Assembly: GCA_017470045.1 (NCBI GenBank)
Contig: JAFUFG010000196.1
Span: forward strand, 1-7,521
From: Bacilli bacterium
Lineage (GTDB): Bacteria; Bacillota_I; Bacilli_A; RF39; UBA660
Length of the DNA stretch: 7,521 nucleotides
Reading direction: 5' to 3'
Shown: positions 1-5,236 of the stretch, in pieces
How the letters are laid out: each line of letters opens with the position of its first letter
How positions within the stretch are numbered: position 1 is the first letter of the stretch
Notes under the pieces: generated by a model
Databases searched by the model: none
What the model was told of the DNA's origin: nothing
Seen by the model: only the letters and a program-made list of their open reading frames with translations
Program-made: the position numbers and the translations under genes

Positions 1-184
1 CGATGTACATATCTTTTAGTCCATTCTCATCTAGAATTTTTCTAGCTGCTTCAAATCCTGATATTCCTCTTCTATTATTGACTCTTTTATATTTATTATA
101 AGAACTATTAATATATCCTTGAGCTCCTAAAGTAATTAATAAGGATATTGCCATTAGCCCATAAGTGATTACATAATAATCCAT
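1..184 (-). CDS. YugP-like neutral zinc metallopeptidase, N-terminal fragment
   Basis: The reading frame starts at an ATG (184-182) and stays open for 61 codons to the window edge, so only the N-terminus is present. It begins with a hydrophobic segment at about residues 4-21. A basic stretch (KYKRVNNRRG, 31-40) follows, then GISGFEAARKILDENGL. That order, with the G-x-x-G-x-E-A-A-R-x-I-L-D-x-N-G-L pattern, is characteristic of the YugP family (Zn_peptidase_2), membrane-anchored zinc proteases of Firmicutes of about 225 residues. The HExxH zinc site would lie beyond the window and is not seen. GGTGA lies six bases before the ATG. An extended -10 promoter sits just upstream, inside the end of mntP. 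The family call rests on the N-terminal pattern only; substrate and function are not shown. Confidence 0.8.
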   Translation of the reverse strand, partial: MDYYVITYGLMAISLLITLGAQGYINSSYNKYKRVNNRRGISGFEAARKILDENGLKDMYI

Positions 185-210
185 ATTCTTCACCAACTTT
201 CTACTTTTAT

Positions 211-219
211 ATTATATCA
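211..219 (-). promoter_or_regulatory. Extended -10 promoter for the YugP-like gene
   Basis: On the minus strand this reads TGATATAAT, a perfect extended -10 (TGnTATAAT), 27 bases before the ATG of the YugP-like gene. The -35 position at 17-base spacing (TAGAAC, 239-234) is a poor match, as is common for extended -10 promoters. The TGA of this element is also the stop codon of mntP, so the promoter begins inside the upstream gene. This allows separate expression of the peptidase although no terminator divides the two genes. Confidence 0.6.
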
Positions 220-759
220 TATTATTCCTAAATGTTCTAGGAGTGTCTTTAAGCCTATTCCGATTAATATTAGTCCTCCTGCTATATTTGCTATTCTTTC
301 TAGTTTTTGTCCTACTTTTTTTCCTAGTAGTACTCCTACCATACAAATTACAAAAGTAATTAAACCAATTACCGTAATGGTTGGGAGTATTTCTACTTCT
401 TCAAATGCAAAAGTTATTCCTACTACTAAAGCATCAATCGAAGTAGCTATTGCTAATACTAGTAATGTTTTCCAATCTATTTTTTCATCATACTTTTCTG
501 GTTCTTCTTTTATCATGCTATATCCAATAATACTTAAACTAATAAAAGCAATCCAGTGATCTATTGCTTCAATATAATCTTTGATTAAAATACCAAAATA
601 ATATCCAATTAATGGCATTATCGCTTGAAATAGTCCAAAATAAATTGCTATTTTTATGGCTTTTGGAATAATATTTTTCTTTATTGTTAGACCTTTACAA
701 ATAGATACTGCAAAGGCATCCATTGCAAGGGATATTCCAATCATTATGATCTGTATCAT
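217..759 (-). CDS. mntP: Manganese efflux pump MntP
   Basis: This 180-residue, very hydrophobic protein matches the MntP (formerly DUF204/YebN) family in length and motifs. MntP exports Mn2+ across the cytoplasmic membrane and protects against manganese overload. The two pseudo-repeat halves each carry the signature acidic residue in a membrane helix: AMDAFAVSICKG with D14, and ATSIDALVVG with D109. About six membrane segments are visible, roughly at 3-22, 34-58, 66-83, 99-119, 126-146 and 156-176. A charged loop (EEPEKYDEK, 85-93) separates the halves. The ATG start (759-757) has a good site, GGAAGGAAG, eight bases upstream. It follows folD by 41 bases, but a terminator hairpin lies between them and no clear promoter is seen in the gap. 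No yybP-ykoY-type Mn2+ riboswitch fits in that space. The stop is TGA. Confidence 0.93.
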   Translation of the reverse strand: MIQIIMIGISLAMDAFAVSICKGLTIKKNIIPKAIKIAIYFGLFQAIMPLIGYYFGILIKDYIEAIDHWIAFISLSIIGYSMIKEEPEKYDEKIDWKTLLVLAIATSIDALVVGITFAFEEVEILPTITVIGLITFVICMVGVLLGKKVGQKLERIANIAGGLILIGIGLKTLLEHLGII

Positions 760-779
760 ATTTATTCTTCCTTCCGGTT

Positions 780-802
780 AAAAAAGACTCTTTTCGAGTC
801 TT
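780..802 (-). terminator. Rho-independent terminator after folD
   Basis: On the minus strand AAGACTC (802-796), loop GAAAA (795-791) and GAGTCTT (790-784) form a perfect 7-bp hairpin running into a tract of six T residues (785-780). The stop codon of folD (803-801) lies partly inside the first arm. The other direction lacks a T tract, so it acts on minus-strand transcription only. It separates folD from mntP although the genes are only 41 bases apart, so it may be leaky or partial. Confidence 0.8.
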
Positions 803-1640
803 ACTTCATTTCTTCTCTTAAACGATATGCTTTTAATACATTCTTTCCAAGACAAGCTACTGTCATTTGACCTACTCCTCCTGGAACTGGAGTAATATAA
901 CTTACTTTGTCTTTTACTCCATCAAAATCGACATCTCCGTATAGTTTATCTTCTACACGGTTGATTCCAACATCAATAATTACAGATCCTTCTTTTACCA
1001 TATCTTCTGTAATTAAACCTTTCTTTCCTACTGCTGCTACTAAGATATCTGCTTGTTTGGTAACTTCTTTTAAGTTTTGAGTTTTGGAATGTGCAATGGT
1101 TACTGTTGCATTATGATTTAACATCATAGAAGCTAGTGGTTTTCCTACTAAATCGCTTCTTCCTACAATCACAACGTTTTTTCCTTCTACTGGAATCTTA
1201 TAGTACTCTAATATTTCCATAATTCCTTTTGGAGTACATGGCTCTAAACAATCTACATTATGAGTTAGTTTTCCAGAATTGATATCACTTAGTCCATCTA
1301 CATCTTTTTTACTATCAATTAGATTTTGAATCTTCTTACTATCTAAATGTTTTGGTAGAGGCATTTGTACTAAAATACCATCTACACTATTATCTTTATT
1401 TCTCTTTTTGATTTCTCGTTCTATTTTTTCTTGGGTTACATTCTCTTTTAGTTTTAAGTGTTCATATTGGAATCCTACTGCACTTGCCATTTTTTCTTTT
1501 TGACCAACGTATACTTTACTTGCAGGGTCTTCTCCTACTTGAATTACTACTAATCCTGGCTTACGTTCTAATTTTTCTACTTCTTGTTTTAGTTCTTCTA
1601 GTATTTGTTTTTTGACTACTTTTCCATCTAATAATTCCAT
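801..1640 (-). CDS. folD: Methylenetetrahydrofolate dehydrogenase / methenyltetrahydrofolate cyclohydrolase FolD
   Basis: FolD is a cytosolic bifunctional enzyme that interconverts 5,10-methylene-THF, 5,10-methenyl-THF and 10-formyl-THF, supplying one-carbon units for purines and formyl-Met-tRNA. The 279-residue length is normal. Family landmarks appear in order: SKVYVGQKEK with the catalytic pair Y44/K48; GILVQMPLPKHLD with Q92; KKDVDG (111-116); EPCTPKGIMEIL (133-144); the dinucleotide-binding VIVGRSDLVGKPLA (157-170); HSKT (184-187); and PVPGGVGQMT (251-260). The last motif has Q258 where most members have proline (PGGVGPMT), a small deviation. The ATG start is supported by AAGGAG six bases upstream and by a promoter just before it. 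The gene is divergent from the plus-strand membrane protein gene and is followed by a hairpin terminator and mntP. Confidence 0.97.
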   Translation of the reverse strand: MELLDGKVVKKQILEELKQEVEKLERKPGLVVIQVGEDPASKVYVGQKEKMASAVGFQYEHLKLKENVTQEKIEREIKKRNKDNSVDGILVQMPLPKHLDSKKIQNLIDSKKDVDGLSDINSGKLTHNVDCLEPCTPKGIMEILEYYKIPVEGKNVVIVGRSDLVGKPLASMMLNHNATVTIAHSKTQNLKEVTKQADILVAAVGKKGLITEDMVKEGSVIIDVGINRVEDKLYGDVDFDGVKDKVSYITPVPGGVGQMTVACLGKNVLKAYRLREEMK

Positions 1641-1661
1641 ATTTTTCTCCTTATCTAGACC

Positions 1662-1670
1662 ATTATATCA
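1662..1670 (-). promoter_or_regulatory. Extended -10 promoter of folD
   Basis: On the minus strand this is TGATATAAT, a perfect extended -10, 21 bases before the folD ATG. The -35 is weak; TTGCGA (1688-1683) is nearby but at a short spacing of 15. Together with the plus-strand promoter at 1716-1724 it forms a back-to-back promoter pair in the intergenic region 1641-1748, so the two upstream regions share the same bases. Confidence 0.65.
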
Positions 1671-1715
1671 TAATCTTTGTTTTCGCAAATATTTTCTTTT
1701 ACTTTCTTTATCTTA

Positions 1716-1724
1716 TGTTATAAT
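1716..1724 (+). promoter_or_regulatory. Extended -10 promoter of the plus-strand membrane protein gene
   Basis: TGTTATAAT is a perfect extended -10 located 24 bases before the ATG at 1749. Transcription would begin near 1731, leaving a leader of about 18 bases that holds the AAGAAGG ribosome site (1734-1740). A -35 match is poor (TTTTAC, 1697-1702, at 16-base spacing). This placement shows that a longer in-frame reading from TTG 1677 would start upstream of the message, so the ATG at 1749 is the better start. Confidence 0.65.
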
Positions 1725-1748
1725 GTTTATTGTAAGAAGGTGTTGAAT

Positions 1749-2573
1749 ATGAAGAAAACAAAGAAAAAACTTAAAACGAAAAGTAAAATGTTACTTGTTA
1801 TGGGATGTGCCCTTGTTATTATTATTCTTGTTTTAACGATTGGCTTCCAAGTAAAGAATTATACAGATGACCGTCCATACTACTTCGGAGTTACGGATGA
1901 CATTTCTATTCGTTACGCTTATTCGATTGGAGTTCCTACTGTTGATGTAAAAAATTCTCAAACAGATTATATGGATGTTCTTACTATTCCATTGGAAGGA
2001 AAAGATTTAAAAAATGTAAAAAAACTTTTAAAAACTTATTCTTTCCATTTAGATAAGAGTCGTGAAACGGTTGGTGTTGCTGGAGAATACGAACTAATTA
2101 TTGGAGAAGAAAAACTTTATCTTGATCAAGAAATTGCTCTATATACCAAAAATGATAAAGATTATTATTTAATTGATGTTACTACTGAGCTTTATGATCT
2201 TGTTTCTGATATTACCTGGAATGTACTTGAAAAGAATTTTAAAGTATTAAATGCTACCGATATTACAGTTACTGGCAGAGAACGTAATACTACTTTTACG
2301 GATAAGGAACGTGTTACTACGTTATGTAATCTATTCCGTTTTCATGAATTTAAGTCTTACGATGATCAAATTTCAGATCCTGTTTATACCTTAGATTTCC
2401 ACAATGGTACTATTCTTACTGTTCATGAAGGAAATATTGGAACAATTCAAAAAGATGGAGTTAAAAAATATATCATTTTCTACACGGATCCTCGTGAGGA
2501 TGTTCGAAATTTATTCGAAGCAAAGGTTGAAGAAGATGATGAAGCTTTAATGAAAGCTATGTATGGTGATTAA
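1749..2573 (+). CDS. Membrane-anchored protein of unknown function
   Basis: I do not recognise this 274-residue protein. It starts with a strongly basic cytoplasmic stretch (residues 1-13, mostly Lys), then one hydrophobic anchor (about 14-35). The rest is soluble, rich in aspartate and tyrosine, and should lie outside the cell. The single cysteine in the soluble part is C193. Two stretches, about 78-155 and 171-258, share the same layout: a charged turn, a short helix (KDLKNVKKLLKTY; KERVTTLCNLFRF), beta-rich segments, then a strand and a DVTTELYDLV or DPREDVRNLF end. An internal duplication is therefore possible. ATG 1749 is chosen because AAGAAGG lies eight bases upstream and the promoter lies inside the alternative TTG extension. 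It is the only plus-strand gene here. Its TAA stop interlocks with that of the YolD-like gene. Confidence 0.8.
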   Translation: MKKTKKKLKTKSKMLLVMGCALVIIILVLTIGFQVKNYTDDRPYYFGVTDDISIRYAYSIGVPTVDVKNSQTDYMDVLTIPLEGKDLKNVKKLLKTYSFHLDKSRETVGVAGEYELIIGEEKLYLDQEIALYTKNDKDYYLIDVTTELYDLVSDITWNVLEKNFKVLNATDITVTGRERNTTFTDKERVTTLCNLFRFHEFKSYDDQISDPVYTLDFHNGTILTVHEGNIGTIQKDGVKKYIIFYTDPREDVRNLFEAKVEEDDEALMKAMYGD

Positions 2574-2890
2574 AAGATTACCTTTATATTACGAATATCT
2601 TTAAAACAAAAGATTCTATGGTTTATAATTATCTTTCCTTGTTGGAGAGATAATTTTTTTATTTGAATCATTTCTTTTCGATAACAGTTTTCGTCATAAT
2701 ACATAATTTCTATTTTTTCATTTTCTTTTAAAGAGCAAATAATATCATTGATTCTCTTTGATTCTTCCTCTTCTAGTTCTACTTTTTGTTCTAAGACCTT
2801 TTCCTTTTCTCGTAGTGCTTCTTGGAAGCCTTTTAAGGCATCGAAAGGGAGAAACTGTTTTGCTCTATCCAATCTTGTTTCATTCTGCAT
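2570..2890 (-). CDS. YolD-like protein, partner of the Y-family polymerase
   Basis: This 106-residue protein belongs to the YolD-like family, which in Firmicutes is typically encoded next to UvrX/YqjW-type Y-family polymerases. The hallmark is near the N-terminus: RAKQFLPFDALKGFQEALREKE (residues 9-30), with the FLPFDALKGF core. A charged helix (about 24-58, E/K-rich) follows, then short beta strands (60-66, 71-77, 86-95) as in other members. The ATG is preceded by AGGAGGA with a six-base gap, a very strong site located inside the end of the polymerase gene. The two genes overlap by 11 bases, so they share one message and the LexA-box promoter. The role is unproven; regulation of or assistance to translesion synthesis is inferred from context. 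Its 3' part contains the probable terminator of the convergent plus-strand gene, and its TAA overlaps that gene's TAA. Confidence 0.88.
   Translation of the reverse strand: MQNETRLDRAKQFLPFDALKGFQEALREKEKVLEQKVELEEEESKRINDIICSLKENEKIEIMYYDENCYRKEMIQIKKLSLQQGKIIINHRIFCFKDIRNIKVIF
2627..2660 (+). terminator. Terminator of the plus-strand membrane protein gene, inside the YolD-like gene
   Basis: AATTATCTTTCC (2627-2638) and GGAGAGATAATT (2644-2655) form a 12-bp stem with one G-U pair and a TTGTT loop, followed by a T tract (2654-2660). It begins 54 bases after the stop codon of the plus-strand gene. The same bases encode residues 79-90 (roughly KLSLQQGKIIIN) of the convergent YolD-like protein. 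The minus strand has no T tract after the stem, so it should act on plus-strand transcription only. Confidence 0.75.
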
Positions 2891-4127
2891 TGTGTCCTCC
2901 TATTAATTTATTTCTTTTAATTCCAGTTGCCTTTTCTTCTAAACTAACTCCTCGAAAGATATAATTTTTTCCATACTTATCCTTAATATTATTAATTGTG
3001 TTTCCAATTACTTGATCGTCTTCTCTTTTTTCGAATAAATTTAATTGGGTACTTTCTATCTCTGTTAAGCCACCTAAAGAAATTCCTAGTCTTCTTATTT
3101 TTTCTTGTTTTTGGATATGAGAATTATATTCTTTCAATGTGATTTTTAATAATTCTTGGAAGTTATTGGTTGGTTCTTTTAATCGCTTGGATATGGATAA
3201 TGGCTTTATAAAGTCTTTCGAATACCCAACATAGATTCCTATATGAGATGCATATTTATTTATTTTTGTTAATTCTAAAAATACAATATCTAACATTTCA
3301 ATCAGTACTTTTCTAGCATCTTCGTATTTATAGTCTGTGAATAATATTTGGCTATTGCTGATTGATTTTTGTCTTGGCCGATAAGCTTTAATCTGTTCGA
3401 TTGTAGTTGGTTCTAAGCCCTTTGAATGATCAATCATTAATCTAGCGTTTATTCCAAATTCTTTAAATAGCATTCTCTCATCAGCAATCGATAACTCATA
3501 CATATTATGAATTCCTAAATGATTTAAGTGTCTTTCTAAATTTGGGCCAATTTGCCAAAAATCACTTAATGGCTCATAAAACCATAGTCTTTCTTTATAG
3601 CTTGTCTCATCTAATTCTCCTATAAAGTCTGGTGCGTGTTTGGCAATAATATCTAAAGCAACTTTAGCAAGATAAAGATTCGTACCAATTCCTGCTGTTG
3701 CTCGAATTCCAAATGTATTATAAATATCTTCCATAATGGTAATTGCAAGTTCTCTTGGGGTTTTATGATACATTCTTTGATAGGTTGTGATATCCATGAA
3801 TGCTTCATCTATTGAATAGACATGAATATCTTCTTTGGCAAAATACTTTAAATAAATTTCATAAATGCTAGCGGAATATTCAATATACTTCTTCATTCTA
3901 GGAACTGCAGTTATATAGTCAACATTTTCTGGTATTTCAAAAATGCGACAACGATTCCGAATTCCTAACGACTTTAAATGAGGTGTAATTGCTAGGCAGA
4001 TTGCTCCTTTTCCACGAGATGGATCTGCTACTACTAAATTACTATCCATTGGTTCTAAACCGCGTTCTACGCATTCTACAGATGCAAAGAAACTTTTTAA
4101 ATCAATACATAAATATACCCTGTTCAT
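2880..4127 (-). CDS. Y-family translesion DNA polymerase, UmuC/UvrX (YqjW) type
   Basis: This 415-residue enzyme copies past damaged bases. Catalytic metal ligands are visible: D9 in CIDLKSFFASVEC and D107/E108 in YSIDEAFMD. F14 is at the steric-gate position that excludes ribonucleotides. The stretch DPSRGKGAICLAITPHLK (35-52) is typical of the UmuC/UvrX branch. A helix-hairpin-helix region (IGPNLERHLNHLGI, near 190-205) and a little-finger domain follow. QLNLF (361-365) fits the QLxLF sliding-clamp motif. ATG 4127 is chosen: GGTGA lies five bases upstream and it puts the DLK motif at the usual place. An in-frame TTG at 4139 lies at or before the expected transcription start. A YolD-like gene follows with an 11-base overlap. 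A LexA box in the promoter points to SOS induction. The exact subfamily name is less certain than the polymerase call. Confidence 0.95.
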   Translation of the reverse strand: MNRVYLCIDLKSFFASVECVERGLEPMDSNLVVADPSRGKGAICLAITPHLKSLGIRNRCRIFEIPENVDYITAVPRMKKYIEYSASIYEIYLKYFAKEDIHVYSIDEAFMDITTYQRMYHKTPRELAITIMEDIYNTFGIRATAGIGTNLYLAKVALDIIAKHAPDFIGELDETSYKERLWFYEPLSDFWQIGPNLERHLNHLGIHNMYELSIADERMLFKEFGINARLMIDHSKGLEPTTIEQIKAYRPRQKSISNSQILFTDYKYEDARKVLIEMLDIVFLELTKINKYASHIGIYVGYSKDFIKPLSISKRLKEPTNNFQELLKITLKEYNSHIQKQEKIRRLGISLGGLTEIESTQLNLFEKREDDQVIGNTINNIKDKYGKNYIFRGVSLEEKATGIKRNKLIGGHNAE

Positions 4128-4132
4128 TCCCA

Positions 4133-4137
4133 TCACC
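4133..4137 (-). promoter_or_regulatory. Ribosome binding site that decides the polymerase start
   Basis: GGTGA on the minus strand lies five bases before ATG 4127. The alternative ATG at 4133 overlaps this element and the TTG at 4139 lies before it. With the -10 ending at 4144, the message should begin near 4137, giving a leader of only about ten bases made almost entirely of this site. Confidence 0.6.
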
Positions 4138-4143
4138 AAAAAT

Positions 4144-4172
4144 ATTATATCACGAACACTTGTTCTATTCTA
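4144..4172 (-). promoter_or_regulatory. Promoter of the polymerase/YolD operon
   Basis: On the minus strand TGATATAAT (4152-4144) is a perfect extended -10. At 17-base spacing the -35 position reads TAGAAT (4172-4167), a weak match. The spacer is occupied by the LexA box, so repressor binding would directly block RNA polymerase. Confidence 0.7.
4153..4166. promoter_or_regulatory. LexA (DinR) SOS box
   Basis: The plus strand reads CGAACACTTGTTCT and the minus strand AGAACAAGTGTTCG. It contains the perfect dyad GAAC-N4-GTTC and matches the Bacillus-type LexA consensus CGAACRNRYGTTYC at all but two positions. It lies exactly in the -10/-35 spacer of a translesion polymerase promoter, the expected place for an SOS operator. 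The site itself is seen directly; binding by LexA is inferred, as lexA is not in the window. Confidence 0.87.
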
Positions 4173-4183
4173 GGGGTAAAAAT

Positions 4184-4218
4184 AAAAAAATATAGTCTTG
4201 TGATTTCCTATATTTTTT
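4184..4218. terminator. AT-rich hairpin terminator, probably bidirectional
   Basis: AAAAAATATAG (4185-4195) and CTATATTTTTT (4208-4218) are perfect 11-base inverted repeats with a 12-base loop. On the minus strand the stem runs into TTTTTTTATTTTT, which suits termination of the GIY-YIG unit. On the plus strand the second arm also ends in six T residues. Only one G-C pair is present, so the stem is weak. The TAG that would end the uninterrupted GIY-YIG frame (4210-4208) lies in this arm. Confidence 0.55.
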
Positions 4219-4522
4219 CTACGATTTTGTATTCTTCTATTTCTAATTTATCTTTTAATACATCTATCGATTTTGTTCGAATTATTGTTTCTTTCTCTTC
4301 TTTAGTTAGATGCTTAATTGCATATTCTAATTATGAAGCAAGATAACGTGTTGATGATTCGAATAGAATTTCTACTCCAATGACGGAATGATTATGCGTA
4401 TATTTGGCGCCTAATTTTCCTTTTTCTTGATGTTCTCTTAACCTTCTATCCATATCCGTTGTAATTCCTGTATATAGACTATTATCCTCACATCTTACGA
4501 TATACGTATAATAATTATTCAA
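4208..4522 (-). pseudogene. GIY-YIG endonuclease-like gene (YazA/UPF0213 family) interrupted by an in-frame TAA
   Basis: The frame encodes a small single-domain GIY-YIG protein. Visible are [20 protein letters not shown] (the GIY and YIG strands), DMDRRLREH with the conserved arginine, and GAKYT. Reading stops after 63 residues at TAA (4333-4331), in the sequence STRYLAS-stop-LEYAIKHLTKEEK. Relatives of about 80-100 residues continue here with a helix of the form A-S-K-L-E-Y-x-I-K. The frame stays open for another 40 codons to TAG at 4208, still with family-like sequence. A single AAA-to-TAA change explains this. The lost helix holds the glutamate expected to bind the catalytic metal, so the short product is probably inactive. 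The TTG start at 4522 is preferred over GTG 4537: GAGG lies nine bases upstream and it gives the usual MNNYYTYI start. It overlaps the end of the upstream gene by eight bases. Confidence 0.75.
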
Positions 4523-5102
4523 CGATAGGTACCTCACTAGAAGATAATAAGAATTTTTTCATTTCTTTACTATCGATTCCGTATTTTGGTTTTTTATATT
4601 CATAAATATGAAGACAATCTAAAGATTCTTGATCTAATGGATTAAACTTTTCTGTTAATCTTACATGTTTTGTCATTTGATCGGTAATTAAATCACTGAT
4701 TGTATCATATTCGTGAATTCCAATATTTCCTTTATCACAATTTTCCATCCACTTCCATTTATCATTTTCTTTATAAGCTAGATAAGCGTGTGTTGGATAA
4801 GAATTTGGTTTATCTACTAGAAATGTAATGTATAATGTCTTACACTCATAATTATGAGAGGTAAACCATTCTCTTTCTAATTCTACTTGGTCAAACAATT
4901 GACCATATCCTACTTTTAATGTATTGGCTGGTGAGGATAAATTCCAGTATATTTCATTTGCTAATTCAAGGGCATCTAAATCCGAAGTATCGTATAATTT
5001 TTTATTTGTTCCGTATAACCCAAACTTGATATTCTCTTCCATGAATGATTGTAATTCTTCAGGTGTCGAAATGTGTTTGTACTGATCTTTCAAGTTGCTC
5101 AT
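4515..5102 (-). CDS. Transglutaminase-like superfamily protein, apparently without the catalytic cysteine
   Basis: This 195-residue soluble protein has no signal peptide or membrane segment. Its layout resembles small transglutaminase-like (papain-fold) proteins of Firmicutes: [17 protein letters not shown] (12-28), then [16 protein letters not shown] (65-80), [10 protein letters not shown] (85-94), [18 protein letters not shown] (103-120) and [12 protein letters not shown] (128-139). In those relatives, as I remember them, the second block usually reads G-V-C-W-D-Q. Here leucine (L69) stands where cysteine is expected, while H105 and nearby D/E residues remain. The protein may therefore be a non-catalytic version. 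ATG 5102 is chosen because the upstream frame closes at TAA 5114-5112, but no good ribosome site precedes it. A small leader ORF ending nine bases before it could pass ribosomes on. The gene overlaps the GIY-YIG gene downstream. The family assignment is from remembered patterns and is moderate. Confidence 0.65.
   Translation of the reverse strand: MSNLKDQYKHISTPEELQSFMEENIKFGLYGTNKKLYDTSDLDALELANEIYWNLSSPANTLKVGYGQLFDQVELEREWFTSHNYECKTLYITFLVDKPNSYPTHAYLAYKENDKWKWMENCDKGNIGIHEYDTISDLITDQMTKHVRLTEKFNPLDQESLDCLHIYEYKKPKYGIDSKEMKKFLLSSSEVPIVE
4531..4537 (-). promoter_or_regulatory. Ribosome binding site for the GIY-YIG gene
   Basis: The minus strand reads GTGAGGT, with GAGG nine bases before TTG 4522. 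The GTG here could itself serve as an in-frame start, but no ribosome site precedes it and it would add five residues not usual for the family. The site lies inside the end of the upstream gene, which suggests coupled translation. Confidence 0.45.
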
Positions 5103-5111
5103 AAACAAATA

Positions 5112-5183
5112 TTAATTTTTTTGTAAGATGTTCCCTTCTTGTAATTTACTCCAATTTATTCTTATACTTCTACTCTTCTTCAT
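5112..5183 (-). CDS. Possible 23-codon leader ORF
   Basis: ATG (5183-5181) opens a short frame reading MKKSRSIRINWSKLQEGNIL plus three residues, ending at TAA 5114-5112. GGAAAGGG lies nine bases upstream, and a -10 box (TATAAT, 5212-5207) precedes that. It is in the same frame as the transglutaminase-like gene, whose ATG follows nine bases after the stop and has no ribosome site of its own. Two readings are possible: a leader peptide that couples translation by reinitiation, or an N-terminal extension lost to a stop codon. The peptide is basic and matches nothing I know, so this is a tentative call. Confidence 0.3.
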   Translation of the reverse strand: MKKSRSIRINWSKLQEGNILQKN

Positions 5184-5206
5184 ACTCTACTACCCTTTCC
5201 TTTTTG

Positions 5207-5212
5207 ATTATA
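5207..5212 (-). promoter_or_regulatory. Possible -10 box for the transglutaminase-like / GIY-YIG unit
   Basis: TATAAT on the minus strand, preceded by TTG, lies 24 bases before the leader ATG. The -35 position at 17 bases (TTTATT) is weak and this is not a TGn-extended box. It sits in the 5184-5236 gap after the SDR gene, where no terminator hairpin is visible, so read-through from the SDR gene is also possible. Confidence 0.4.
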
Positions 5213-5236
5213 CAATAAACTCTATTTTTAATAAAG

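Noticed and set aside
377..559. Plus-strand open frame inside mntP
   Set aside because: It is antisense to a well-conserved MntP coding region, with no ribosome site and no family-like features. The same applies to the plus-strand frames at 2758-2964, 3989-4195 and 5859-6089 and the minus frame at 6509-6694.
760..800. Manganese-sensing yybP-ykoY riboswitch before mntP
   Set aside because: The 41-base gap is filled by the folD terminator and the ribosome site; there is no room for the riboswitch fold.
1677..1748. Longer N-terminus of the plus-strand membrane protein from TTG 1677
   Set aside because: The extension contains the -10 promoter box at 1716-1724, so it would start before the message; ATG 1749 has a good ribosome site.
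2543..2558. Hairpin AGCTTT-AATG-AAAGCT as terminator of the YolD/polymerase operon
   Set aside because: The stem is only six base pairs and no T tract follows on either strand.
4128..4139. TTG 4139 or ATG 4133 as the polymerase start
   Set aside because: The -10 box ends at 4144, so TTG 4139 is at or before the transcription start, and ATG 4133 overlaps the GGTGA ribosome site. ATG 4127 fits the family N-terminus.
4208..4522. TAA reassigned as a sense codon, explaining the stop inside the GIY-YIG gene
   Set aside because: folD, mnmA, the SDR, the YolD-like and other genes end with TAA at their expected lengths, so TAA is a normal stop here.
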